64,000 nucleotides of DNA, taken from positions 2,699,113-2,763,112 of the forward strand of contig NZ_DF968182.1 in the NCBI RefSeq assembly GCF_001192835.1, in the 5' to 3' direction. Shown one piece after another: positions 47,236-56,219 of the stretch (its first letter is position 1; each line of letters opens with the position of its first letter). The DNA comes from Lentimicrobium saccharophilum (GTDB taxonomy: Bacteria; Bacteroidota; Bacteroidia; Bacteroidales; Lentimicrobiaceae). A model generated the notes under the pieces. The model was given only the letters and a program-made list of their open reading frames with translations, was not told where the DNA came from and did no database searches. A program made the position numbers and the translations under genes.

Positions 47236-48182
47236 TAGATTTTTAGGTTGCTAACAAAATTCTGCGTCGCATTTATTAGTCTAACCATAGCTGATACAAT
47301 GTTATCTATAATCTCTCCCCATTGCTCTACGGGACTTTTGTATCCTCCATCATTGAAGTCTTTTCTGATGCTACACACCCTATATCCTTCAAGGTCTGCC
47401 CAATTTAATTCAGACCCAAACGATTCTTCTATCACTAGTTGATTTATCTTCAACTTATTAAGTATGTTCAAATTCTCTACATCCTGCCCTTTGCCCCTAT
47501 CAATTCTAAGTTCAATCCTGGTTGAAAATTGATTTACCCAATAAACATAGGTAAGGCCTTTAACTCCGGCAGTAGCCCCAATCCATGCATCCCGCCCTGA
47601 TGCAGTAATTAATGAGAATAATTTCAAATTCTGCTTAATGGACAATGCCAATAATTGATCCCAGAATGCTTTTCTTAAATCATCTTGTTTTGAATGCTCC
47701 TTTTTAATTTTCCCAATTTGTTTGGATTCTTCGCTCGGGCCAGAGATTACAGTTAGCAGGGGTGCGGGATTACTTTCACCAATCTTAATGGCTTGTAATT
47801 TTATCAAGAAAAAATCGCAACCATTATCACCTTCATTCAACCAGGCAATTGCATTTATATGCTCTTGTTTAGGTGTTTCAACAATCCAGATTGCAATTTT
47901 AGCTTCGAATGAAGTTAAATAGGTTATTAACTTGCCTAGATGGTCATGATTGCTGGCCCCGAATTGATTTTCAATCACAACGATATCACCAGATGCAGTC
48001 TGAGCTTTTATATCAAGGCTAAAGTTACCGGTTGATTGTTCCCGTTCAGCATTCGATAGCTCAATTCCAATAGCCTCACCTAATGCATCTATATTTTCAC
48101 ATAGCCAGGGAGTCAGATTCTTATCTTCGTATTTAAATGCATCCTTGATCGGGATTCTTAAAATTTTCTCAATTTTGGTCAT
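47235..48182 (-). CDS. DUF4268-like protein with PD-(D/E)xK-type N-terminus
   Basis: A 315-aa protein. The N-terminal 130 residues have the order of a restriction-nuclease fold: acidic ELSNAEREQSTGNFSLDIKAQ, then VVIENQFGASNHDHLGKLITYL, where D-I-K and E-N-Q stand in the place of the PD-(D/E)xK motif, with glutamine replacing the catalytic lysine as in some nucleases. The C-terminal half carries the DUF4268 pattern (RKAFWDQLLAL, YVYWVNQFSTRIELRID). It overlaps res by 4 nt and the helicase by 1 nt. It may recognise or cut DNA for the system; the activity is inferred only. Confidence 0.75.
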   Translation of the reverse strand: MTKIEKILRIPIKDAFKYEDKNLTPWLCENIDALGEAIGIELSNAEREQSTGNFSLDIKAQTASGDIVVIENQFGASNHDHLGKLITYLTSFEAKIAIWIVETPKQEHINAIAWLNEGDNGCDFFLIKLQAIKIGESNPAPLLTVISGPSEESKQIGKIKKEHSKQDDLRKAFWDQLLALSIKQNLKLFSLITASGRDAWIGATAGVKGLTYVYWVNQFSTRIELRIDRGKGQDVENLNILNKLKINQLVIEESFGSELNWADLEGYRVCSIRKDFNDGGYKSPVEQWGEIIDNIVSAMVRLINATQNFVSNLKI

Positions 48183-51100
48183 AATGGTTGTACTATTTCG
48201 ATTAATCTTGAAAAACTACTTACCTTCTCAAACCTCACCTCATTGCCACTTATCTCCTTAAAATGCTCTGTTGCGCAATGGATTTTAAGTTTCTCTATTT
48301 CCCTTAAATCCATATCCGAATCGGAACCTTTTGTTTCTGTTACAAAATATATGTGGCGGACCTTTTCTTTATCAAACACAATGGCCCAGTCCGGACTGTA
48401 GTTTGCAACGGGGGTGGATATGTAAAAGCTCTTGGGCAGTTTAGCATAAACAACTACCTCAACACTGTTTTCAAGTGCTTTCGCGAAATCAGATTCAATT
48501 TTTGAATCAGAAGTAAGGTAATCGTAGATGTGCTTCTTTAAGAGGTCGGTATTACGAAGAGCAAATTTATCGTTCGAGAAAACTGTTTTGGCGTCATGCC
48601 TCTCTTCAATTTTGTGATAGACAATGTTATTGATGATCAGGCTTGCCTTTACTTCATTAATCAGCTTACTGCATTTGGCAATAAACTCTTCCGGATTTTT
48701 CCTCAGTAACAAGAACTTTTCTTCTTTAATCGCTTGTAGAATTGCAACAATGGTATTCCGGGTCAGATTAGTCAGTACTTCAATTTCTCCAACAATATCA
48801 TAAACGGCATTGGTGTAAAGATCGTTTTTCAACTTAAGGTATTGACGTTCCGATTCTTTGACCAATACCCCTTCTTCCATCTGTTCCTTTGTGCCTTCCT
48901 GTAATTCCCCTGTTTTCACTTCATAGACCCTGTCTCCAATGTTTAGCTGGGCATTGATACGGATTTTACTGTCATTGATCAGCTTGTCTGTGTCAAACTT
49001 TACTTCGTAAATGGTTTTCAGGTTTATTTTCTCCCAAAGTTCCTGAAATTCCTTCTTTTTGAAATTCTTGTTTGGATTCAGCACAATTGTTTGCCTTTCA
49101 TCTTCCGGTTTGAATACTTCACCGGTATATATGGCCTTTAGTATTTTACCAATTGATTCCCTGTATGGTTCAAGGTGCTCTGGCAAAGGCATTTTGTTTT
49201 GTTCAATAAGTTCCCTTCCTTCGGTGGTTATCTTGTCATTTTCGTCAATAACATCATTCATATAAAGCAGTTTATTGAGTTTTTTAGCATCCTCTTCAGT
49301 AAGCCGATGCTCTTCGTCTTTTTCATTGGTCACTAATTTTCCAACAAAATATTCTACTTCTGCCTTTTGTGGTCTGTCTTTGAGAGTCGCAGCAATTTCA
49401 CTCTGCAACCCCCTGGCAAAGGTTTCATAGCTTTCCGAAGCAACTACAGTGAGTTTATTTATTTCATGAACCTGATCGCCTACTGATTCAAAATCAAGCC
49501 GGTTTCCGTTCTTGTTTACGCATAGCCGCATACCACGGCCAACTTCCTGTCTTCTTCGTGTCTGGCTTCCTCCGTCTGCATTTTTTAATGCACATATCTG
49601 GAATACATTGGGGTTATCCCAGCCCTCTTTCAAGGCGGAGTGCGAGAAAATAAACCTGGTGGGTTCCTCAAAACTCAGCAATCGCTCCTTATCCTTCATA
49701 ATAAGGTCAAAGGCCGAAATATCATCAGAGTCTTCACTGCCTCGTTTTACAGAAGGATCAACCAGTTTGTTTTTCTTATCAATGGAAAAATATCCTTCAT
49801 GAACTCTATGGGCTTCATCCCGTTTCAGATATTCCCCATAATTCGTAGGCATATATCCCTTATGAACTTTTCCGGGATCTGAATCTTTCAAAAAGTCATT
49901 GTACTCCTGCTGGAACAGGTCAAGAAAATCATTTCTTACACTATTATACTCTTCTTCAAAGATTCTGGCATATTCACCAAGGGCCTGTTCACCTGTTTCA
50001 TCATATACACGGTATTTCTCCACCGAATCAATGAAAAACAAGGAAAGTACCTTAATACCCTTTTCAAAAAGCTGTTTTTCCTTTTTCAGGTGCGACATGA
50101 TGGTTTCACGTATCTGTACCCTGCGGAAGGCATTTTCATCTTTATCATTGAGAATATCACCCGGATAAATATCCTGCCCTGCTACAACAATCTTATTCTG
50201 GTAGCCGTTTATTTCTGTAATTGTTTGATTTTTATAAGCCGGGATATTGCCTGATAACTCGTAAAGATTTGCACTTTCAGCCAATTTCTGACGTACTTTC
50301 TTTACTCCCTCACCGACTCGCTTCTCAAACTCAACAACTGCATAGGGCGGTTTTGTAGTACTCAGGCTGATCTGTTCAAGATACAAATACCCCGTGGTTC
50401 CGGTTGAGCCTTTCAGATTAATCCCTTTAACCTGTATTTTCTTTACCAATCGTTTATTATAAGCATCCAGCGCATCCAAACGAAAAACCTTGTTATATTC
50501 AACTTTGTGGGTAGCAGAGTAACGCAAGGTTAACAAAGGATTGAAGTCCTGCATATTCTTCAATGTCTTTTCACCATCCACTGATTGTGGCTCATCAATA
50601 ATCAGTATAGGATTGGTTTGAGCAATAATGTCTATAGGCTTTCTGGTGCCGAATTGATCAAGCTCCTGGTAGATTCTCCGTGCATCTGCGCCGCTGGCAT
50701 TAAATGCCTGGGTATTGATGATCATTACACTGATCCTGCTGTCTGAGGCAAAGTTTTCAATATCCTGTGGTCTGCCGGAATTGTATATAAAAGGATTAAT
50801 CTTATGCCCGTATAATTCCTGAAAATGATCCTGGGTAACCTGAAATGATTTAAATACACCTTCGCGTATGGCAATGCTCGGCACGATTACGATGAACTTA
50901 CTCCAGCCATATCGTTTATGCAGTTCATACATTGTCCGGATATAGGTATAGGTTTTACCAGTGCCTGTTTCCATCTCAATGGTAAGGTTATATCCCAGTT
51001 TTACCCCATTTGGCCGTTCAATCTGCTGGCTTTCACGCAAATCGTTATCCTTCTGGACTTTGCGAATATTTGAAAGAACATGATCTTCGGTTATTTGTAA

Positions 51101-51304
51101 TAAACTATTCCTGTAACCTATTTCCTCTTCAATATCGTATTCAATGGTTATTGCGCCTGTTGATGCTTGCTTTGCCTTCCGGATAAGTTCTTTGCTTCGC
51201 TCCAGCGTAAACCGGTTTGTTTTGAGTGGTTGCCCGTCAAAACAATCAACAACGGCTTTCACGGCCTGTATCTGGAAGTCTTGTTCTTTAAATTGTAGTT
51301 TCAT
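48179..51304 (-). CDS. res: Type III restriction endonuclease subunit Res
   Basis: A 1,041-aa ATP-dependent translocase-nuclease. The SF2 motor has Walker A GTGKT (114-118), VPSIAIREGV, the Walker B variant LIIDEPQSVDG, LRYSATH and REVGRGMRLCVN-like QEVGRGMRL. The C-terminal nuclease has the PD...ETK motif: Pro971-Asp972 in YSPDWAIVF and Glu990, Lys992 in FVTETKG. Type III enzymes cut beside their site after interaction of two head-to-head sites and need Mod for recognition. Motifs are complete, so it looks functional. Overlaps its neighbours by 4 nt at both ends. Confidence 0.93.
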   Translation of the reverse strand: MKLQFKEQDFQIQAVKAVVDCFDGQPLKTNRFTLERSKELIRKAKQASTGAITIEYDIEEEIGYRNSLLQITEDHVLSNIRKVQKDNDLRESQQIERPNGVKLGYNLTIEMETGTGKTYTYIRTMYELHKRYGWSKFIVIVPSIAIREGVFKSFQVTQDHFQELYGHKINPFIYNSGRPQDIENFASDSRISVMIINTQAFNASGADARRIYQELDQFGTRKPIDIIAQTNPILIIDEPQSVDGEKTLKNMQDFNPLLTLRYSATHKVEYNKVFRLDALDAYNKRLVKKIQVKGINLKGSTGTTGYLYLEQISLSTTKPPYAVVEFEKRVGEGVKKVRQKLAESANLYELSGNIPAYKNQTITEINGYQNKIVVAGQDIYPGDILNDKDENAFRRVQIRETIMSHLKKEKQLFEKGIKVLSLFFIDSVEKYRVYDETGEQALGEYARIFEEEYNSVRNDFLDLFQQEYNDFLKDSDPGKVHKGYMPTNYGEYLKRDEAHRVHEGYFSIDKKNKLVDPSVKRGSEDSDDISAFDLIMKDKERLLSFEEPTRFIFSHSALKEGWDNPNVFQICALKNADGGSQTRRRQEVGRGMRLCVNKNGNRLDFESVGDQVHEINKLTVVASESYETFARGLQSEIAATLKDRPQKAEVEYFVGKLVTNEKDEEHRLTEEDAKKLNKLLYMNDVIDENDKITTEGRELIEQNKMPLPEHLEPYRESIGKILKAIYTGEVFKPEDERQTIVLNPNKNFKKKEFQELWEKINLKTIYEVKFDTDKLINDSKIRINAQLNIGDRVYEVKTGELQEGTKEQMEEGVLVKESERQYLKLKNDLYTNAVYDIVGEIEVLTNLTRNTIVAILQAIKEEKFLLLRKNPEEFIAKCSKLINEVKASLIINNIVYHKIEERHDAKTVFSNDKFALRNTDLLKKHIYDYLTSDSKIESDFAKALENSVEVVVYAKLPKSFYISTPVANYSPDWAIVFDKEKVRHIYFVTETKGSDSDMDLREIEKLKIHCATEHFKEISGNEVRFEKVSSFSRLIEIVQPL

Positions 51305-51735
51305 GCCTGTTTGATCAAATTCGATACTTTAAAACCAGATGCTGTTATCCTGTACTTTTGATTCCTGTCATTGAGGTTTTCAGGAATGGCAAATCCAGAC
51401 CATCCTATTTCCTTCAAAGGGTCAATATGTCGTTTCCGATTTGTTGAATGTTTGGATAGGCCAATAGTTTGAAGTATTTCTTTACTTGTCTTTGGCCCTT
51501 TCCTTATCATATTTAGTATTTCTACCACGTTTTCACATATCTCCTCCTTTAGAATCCTGATTACTTGGTCACTTAGTTGGTCATTAACTTGGTTACTTAC
51601 TTGGTTACCAGCTTGGTTACTATAATCTATAACATCATCTAATGTGCTGAATATTATATCAATAGCCTGGGTACTTACTTGGACACTAACCTGGTTACTT
51701 AATGTGGCAAGTGGATGATTTACCGGAAGTGCCAT
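51301..51735 (-). CDS. Winged-helix protein with Gln-Val-Ser repeats between mod and res
   Basis: A 144-aa protein. The first half contains degenerate repeats: NQVSVQVSTQ, then NQAGNQVSNQVNDQLSDQV. The second half is a winged helix (ENVVEILNMIRKGPKTSKEILQTIGLSKHSTNRKRHIDPLKEIGW, then YRITASGFKVSNL). Repeats of the QVTxQV kind followed by this winged helix occur at the C-terminus of RecG-like/AlbA_2 and Fic proteins; here the unit is free-standing. The gene starts 1 bp after mod and overlaps res by 4 nt. It could be an operon regulator or a third subunit. The repeats are encoded by degenerate 12-bp DNA units (ACTTGGTTACTT-like), which can change in number. Confidence 0.7.
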   Translation of the reverse strand: MALPVNHPLATLSNQVSVQVSTQAIDIIFSTLDDVIDYSNQAGNQVSNQVNDQLSDQVIRILKEEICENVVEILNMIRKGPKTSKEILQTIGLSKHSTNRKRHIDPLKEIGWSGFAIPENLNDRNQKYRITASGFKVSNLIKQA

Positions 51736-51736
51736 T

Positions 51737-53725
51737 TTATATCACTTTCATTTCTGTCTCCGGACTAAGTTGCTTCAATAGCTGCTTTACATTCACTTTT
51801 GCTGTATCGTCTTTAAAGCCATTATCTCTGAAAACAATACGCAAAGGAGCATCACTGGCAATAGCGTGGGCAAATTCTTCATCTATTCCGATGTCAAAAC
51901 AAGCATAAAGTGAGTTTTCTGCCACTTTAAATACCTGCTTGCCGATAATAGTTGCTTGCTCAATCTTTAGCGAGAGTGGCAAACCCCAATCCAGCATAAC
52001 CTGGGCCAATAAATCATCGGCCGTTCTATCCGGCTTAACATTATCGGCAAAAAGGTCCAAGGCTTTTTGATTGTAATCCTGGGGTTTGTAATACACATCC
52101 TGCATATTGCTGGAATCAAGCCGATACACCCGGAAACCGGTGTCCAGGTTATTTAAGGCAGATTGTAACTTGTAAATCTCTGCTTTTAAGGTCTCTACTT
52201 TGGGGTCTCCTTCCATGGGTAGTTTTCCTTGTGTCAACTTTTCCAGTTCTGCCTTCTTTTCATTAACCGATGATAATAGATTGTCTATTATTTGCTTGGC
52301 AGCTTTCCTGATACGTGCTTTACCAATTTCAGAAATGGTTTTGTAGCCTGATCTATATGCATCACTATTTTCTTCCGTTTTTTCGGGAAGTTGAACTAAA
52401 ATGAATTGTCTCATTTCACTATCCTCTGCATTATTCATCATTAATGCATGAGCACTTGTCGCTGAGCCTGCAAAAAAATCTAAATAGATATCTCCCTTTG
52501 GCTTTTCATCATTAGTTCTAATGCTAAATAACTGAGTAAGTAATCTAACAGGTTTCGGAAAGGGGAATATTGATTTCGGAAGTAGCTCTTGAAAATCCCT
52601 AGATCCCTCTTGAGTGTAAGGACCATCAAATATGGAAAGAGGAGTCCCTCTGCGCATATACCCATTTTCATCTTTCAAGTATCCTTTGAATCTAACTTTA
52701 AAAGAACCATCCTTTTGTTTGTTAAACAAGAGTTGATTGTTTTTTTGAGCAATTTCAACTCTTTCTTTAGACCAAAGCCATTGTTTCTCTGGCCAAATTT
52801 CAATTCCATCTTTTAAAATCGGGAATCTCAAATTGGGCCTATCACCCATACTAGTGGTATCCAATGGCCAAGTTGCATAAGGCCCTCTGAGTTCATAATT
52901 TTCATCTTTTTTATTGTACATTGATGCAGTCTTCTCAGAATATGGGATGGAAATATCCTCGACTTTTGACAAATTTTTTGCATAACATAAAATGTATTCA
53001 TGTAATCCAATCCAACCAATAGATTTTGCACCCCCTCCTGTTTTATTCTTCCAAACAATTTCTGTTAAAAAATTACTTTCACCGAAAATTTCATCACACA
53101 GTTTTTTTAAATTGTGTGACTCATTTTCGTCTATAGAAATAAAAATTAGGCCATTCTCCTTTAGCAAATTTCTTGCTAATTTCAAGCGAGGGTACATCAT
53201 GCTTAGCCAGTCAGAATGATAACGACCTGAAGAATCGGGATTTACAACAAGTCGTTGATTGTAATCATCCTTCTGCCCGCTCTCAAATAACTCAACAGCA
53301 GCATCTTTATTCAAGTTGTCCTTATACACAAAATCCTTCCCTGTATTGTAAGGTGGATCAATGTAAATCATCTTTATCTTTCCCAGGTAGCTTTCCTGCA
53401 GGAGTTTAAGTACTTCAAGGTTGTCGCCTTCGATGTACAAGTTTTCGGTACTATCGAAGTTAACGGAATCTTCTCTCACCGGCCTCAACGTCTTATTGGT
53501 AGGCAAATTGGCTGTTACAATGGCTTCCCGCTTTCCGGGCCATTTAAGGCGGTATCGTTCTTTAGTCCCTTCTACAACTGTATGATTAAGTTCTTGCTTA
53601 AGCAAGTCAAAATCAATGGCTTTGCCTTTGGCACTTTCAGTTACACAGTTAGGAAAAAGTGCAGCAAGTTTTTCAAAGTTTTCGTTCACCAGGTCGGGTG
53701 AAGCAAGGTCTAATCTGTCTTCCAT
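51737..53725 (-). CDS. mod: Type III adenine DNA methyltransferase Mod
   Basis: A 662-aa modification and recognition subunit. Catalytic motif IV DPPYNTG begins at residue 123 and precedes the SAM-binding motif I (YLDFFAGSATSAHALM), the beta-class order typical of type III Mod. The N-terminal VNENFEKLAALFPNCVTES and the YRLKWPGKREA block are family landmarks; the target-recognition region lies between about 260 and 400. It methylates one strand (N6-adenine). First gene of the six-gene operon. The frame is intact and no simple-sequence tract that would cause phase switching is visible in it. Confidence 0.93.
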   Translation of the reverse strand: MEDRLDLASPDLVNENFEKLAALFPNCVTESAKGKAIDFDLLKQELNHTVVEGTKERYRLKWPGKREAIVTANLPTNKTLRPVREDSVNFDSTENLYIEGDNLEVLKLLQESYLGKIKMIYIDPPYNTGKDFVYKDNLNKDAAVELFESGQKDDYNQRLVVNPDSSGRYHSDWLSMMYPRLKLARNLLKENGLIFISIDENESHNLKKLCDEIFGESNFLTEIVWKNKTGGGAKSIGWIGLHEYILCYAKNLSKVEDISIPYSEKTASMYNKKDENYELRGPYATWPLDTTSMGDRPNLRFPILKDGIEIWPEKQWLWSKERVEIAQKNNQLLFNKQKDGSFKVRFKGYLKDENGYMRRGTPLSIFDGPYTQEGSRDFQELLPKSIFPFPKPVRLLTQLFSIRTNDEKPKGDIYLDFFAGSATSAHALMMNNAEDSEMRQFILVQLPEKTEENSDAYRSGYKTISEIGKARIRKAAKQIIDNLLSSVNEKKAELEKLTQGKLPMEGDPKVETLKAEIYKLQSALNNLDTGFRVYRLDSSNMQDVYYKPQDYNQKALDLFADNVKPDRTADDLLAQVMLDWGLPLSLKIEQATIIGKQVFKVAENSLYACFDIGIDEEFAHAIASDAPLRIVFRDNGFKDDTAKVNVKQLLKQLSPETEMKVI

Positions 53726-54155
53726 ATCTTTAGTCTGATTGCCTTATCAACGGTTTCTCAGTCCGGTTCTTTCATCTTTTCTTTAAATACTGATAGCCCT
53801 TTAAGGGATTAAACAGCTAATTTATGCTATTTATGAAAACCAGCAGAACATTGGTTCAAAGAAATCTGATTCTTAAACTCTGAATACTACTCCTATCCAA
53901 CCTTAAAAACTCCAAATCAGGGTTTGGTTAACCTATTTGACAAGTAATTCAGCATTTAGAATTAAGAACGGAATTAAGATTGTGCAGATAGTGTTGTTTT
54001 CAGATTATAAACAGAAGGGATTACCAAACTCGGTCAATTAGATTATTCGTTTTGATGAGTAATATTCATTTCGGGAGCAGTTAAAACCATAAGTTCTGTC
54101 TAATTGCAATCCGTTGATCAGAAATATACAATAATACAGTCTTTTACTGCTATGA

Positions 54156-54251
54156 TTTTACGCTAATACATCCGCTTTTTACGGTAACCCGCACAATTTT
54201 TACGATAACTAACAATATAAACAGCGTTTACCTACTTCTATTTTACGATAA
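54156..54251. repeat. Four phased TTTTACGnTAA elements upstream of mod
   Basis: Copies start at 54156, 54177, 54198 and 54241: spacings of 21, 21 and 43 bp, so all lie on one face of the helix. Degenerate relatives flank them (54142 TTTTACTGCTA, 54273 TTTTACAAATAA). They lie 430-530 bp upstream of the mod start in a gene-free 53,726-54,590 stretch, which otherwise is only AT-rich. Function unknown; they look like binding sites for a protein that oligomerises along DNA. Confidence 0.55.
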
Positions 54252-54590
54252 GAACTGTTGTTTTGACAATAATTTTACAAATAAACTTCGCCAAGCAGTA
54301 AATTATCAGAAAATTCTGGCCAATCCCAGTCTGTTCTTCCGCATTTTAAAAGGCTATGAGGTTTTGAATTGCATAGAAGTAATGCTCTGCAATGGTTGAG
54401 TGTCAATATAAGCAATATTTAGAACTGTAACCTTCCATCTATTGAACCTTTTGCCACTCAACCAAACACCACAGTATCAGCAATTCTGTAAAAGTTCACT
54501 GCCTTTATCCAACTATGCAAACTTTCCAATAGTTCTTGACTACACCGAATTGCTATGATCAGATAATCTTCAATGATCCTTTGCCCCGGA

Positions 54591-54898
54591 ATAACTGGTC
54601 TGGTTTGCTCCGGAATTGGGGGTCAGAATGATCCGGAGTCTACAACTACTCGAAGACCGGTACGGGAAAAGGTCTACCATCATCACTTCGCAACTTCCTT
54701 TAAAATCCTGGTATCAATATCTGAATGAACCTACCCTGGCCGATGCAATTATGGACAGATTGTCAGGTGCAGCCCATAAAATTGAACTAAAAGGAGAATC
54801 TCTAAGAAAGAAATCCAAAGAATAAAAAACCTATTTTTGCCCTTTCACCGTTCATTACATAGTGGCCTACTTTCGACCGGAATCACTGGCCTAGTTTG
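54591..54898 (+). mobile_element. Internally deleted IS21-family remnant
   Basis: A TCCGGA-rich left part (54591-54640) with an end-like GGTCAGAATGATCCGGA is joined straight to the last 60 codons of an IstB gene, then a right part with repeated CCGGA blocks (to 54898). Most of istA and istB are gone. GGTCTGGTTTGCTCCGGAAT on the left and a similar GGCCTAGTTTG...CCGGAAT on the right are in the same orientation. Confidence 0.6.
54643..54825 (+). pseudogene. istB: istB C-terminal fragment (IS21 helper ATPase)
   Basis: Reads [18 protein letters not shown], then [18 protein letters not shown] and [13 protein letters not shown], the well-known C-terminus of IstB ATPases. The Walker motifs and everything N-terminal are absent, so it cannot function. 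An in-frame upstream TTG is accidental, coming from the IS end. Confidence 0.85.
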
Positions 54899-54908
54899 TC
54901 CGGAATAT

Positions 54909-55457
54909 TCACGCATCAATCATTACAATGGGATAATATGATTCCAGTGGGCGTTGCAACCATGCATGTACGTCATTGCGCGCATAATCAAACATTCGGC
55001 TAATCTGACTTGTACTGTATTCTTTTCCGTATATATCTCCAAAGATATGGCCCACTTGCTCTGTGGTTAACCCCGCCCCATATAGATTGAAAGCAAGTTT
55101 GCGGCACTCTTCTTCCTGATCACGAAGAAGGCTTAACAATATCGGATAAAACTGCCCCTTCCGGCTTCGTGGAACTCTAAGCTCCAGGATTTTACCCCGA
55201 CCAAATGTCCTTCGGGGCCTATAGCCATTACTCATATCGCCATTTAAGGCGTTATGTTCTTCTCGTTCTGCTCGCATCATTGCTTCAAGACTGAGCTTCT
55301 GCAATTCCTGTAAACCATTCTCTTTGATGGCAATTTCTTCCAAAATCTTTGTAACTTGCTCTTGTGTAAAGTGTAGGTTTTTCATCTTCTAAATTTTTAA
55401 GTTTCACAACCTTAAATTTGGAAAAATCTCACTTTACACACTTTTTGGGACAGTATC
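54909..55457 (-). pseudogene. Truncated IS256-family element with transposase N-terminal fragment
   Basis: The outer end at 55457 (GGGACAGTATC on the plus strand) matches the left end of the complete copy at 60344. The transposase frame (55385 to 54909) gives 158 aa almost identical to the complete copy, then stops at MIDA, exactly at the first catalytic Asp region, where IS21-derived DNA begins. The catalytic core and the other end are lost, so it is dead. The two IS256 copies are inverted relative to each other. Confidence 0.88.
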
Positions 55458-55704
55458 TGAGATTTCTGTGGATGCTCTTAATAAAATTGCTAAGTATTTC
55501 GGAATGACCATCGACCAGATTGTAAACTTTGATGGCGTTGTACCGCAAGAAATAACCGTGGAAGATAAAACCCTGATGGAACAGGTTAAAATGATTCAGG
55601 AACTAGAACCCGAAGAAAAAAGTATGGTTTTCAAAATGGTTGACACTTTCTTAACCAAGAAAAAATTCAAAGATTTCTTTCAAAAAAATGTGGCTATGCT
55701 GTAA
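55458..55704 (+). pseudogene. XRE-type regulator, N-terminus removed by IS256
   Basis: The frame is open right from the IS256 end: SEISVDALNKIAKYFGMTIDQIVNF, read in two parts, then PEEKSMVFKMVDTFLTKKKFKDFF. This is the last helix of a Cro/C1-type helix-turn-helix domain and its usual C-terminal extension. The first part, including the recognition helix, is missing. A GTG at 55468 could start 78 codons, but it would lack DNA-binding ability. Confidence 0.8.
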
Positions 55705-55707
55705 AAA

Positions 55708-55738
55708 TAAAACGCCAAGCTGTAAGCCTAGCGTTTTA
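55708..55738. terminator. Bidirectional terminator between convergent genes
   Basis: TAAAACGC (55708-55715) pairs with GCGTTTTA (55731-55738) around a 15-nt loop, with A and T runs on the two sides. It lies 3 bp past the regulator remnant and 6 bp before the stop of the convergent lipoprotein gene. Confidence 0.55.
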
Positions 55739-55744
55739 AATATT

Positions 55745-56212
55745 CTAGTAAATCTTATTAATATCTTTGAATATATGCAGTTTATTTTGGGCTAAATCCA
55801 AAAACAATATTTGTTCATACTTTCTTCTTTTTTCTCCATTTTCTACCTTAAAATCTTGATAAATACCTGAGTAATAAATATCATCTCCTTTTAATATTTG
55901 ATTATACAGTTCAGTATTATCATCACACTGCCCAAGTATATTATTCATTCCTGACCATACAGTCGTATCAATTTCATCGTACTTTGACCAAGTTGTGATT
56001 TTGTATTTAGGGTTTTTTCCGAAATAACCATTAAGAGGATAGGTATAAAATAACGAGTCAATCTTTATGTCTTTTACGGAATAAATATTTACATCATACG
56101 GCCAACAATGATAATCTGAAACAAATTTCAATTCAGTATCTGGGAGTATGTTTGAAGAGTTTCGACATCCAAAAATTAAGATTAGCGTTAAATAGATTAC
56201 TATTTTTTTCAT
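55745..56212 (-). CDS. Small lipoprotein, candidate immunity partner of the adjacent RHS protein
   Basis: A 155-aa lipoprotein when started at MKKIVIYL (56212). The frame is open to an ATG at 56233 but that would overlap the RHS gene and push the signal peptide inside. The signal peptide ends in a lipobox, LIFGC, followed by RNSSN. The mature part has no motif I know and contains several aromatic and acidic residues. It begins 7 bp after the RHS stop, the usual place for an immunity gene to an RHS tip toxin. That role is inferred from position only. Confidence 0.6.
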   Translation of the reverse strand: MKKIVIYLTLILIFGCRNSSNILPDTELKFVSDYHCWPYDVNIYSVKDIKIDSLFYTYPLNGYFGKNPKYKITTWSKYDEIDTTVWSGMNNILGQCDDNTELYNQILKGDDIYYSGIYQDFKVENGEKRRKYEQILFLDLAQNKLHIFKDINKIY

Positions 56213-56219
56213 ATTCAAT

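Noticed and set aside
51301-53725. Simple-sequence phase-variation tract in mod
   Set aside because: No mono-, di- or tetranucleotide run long enough was seen in mod; the only repetitive DNA is the degenerate 12-bp series in the neighbouring winged-helix gene.
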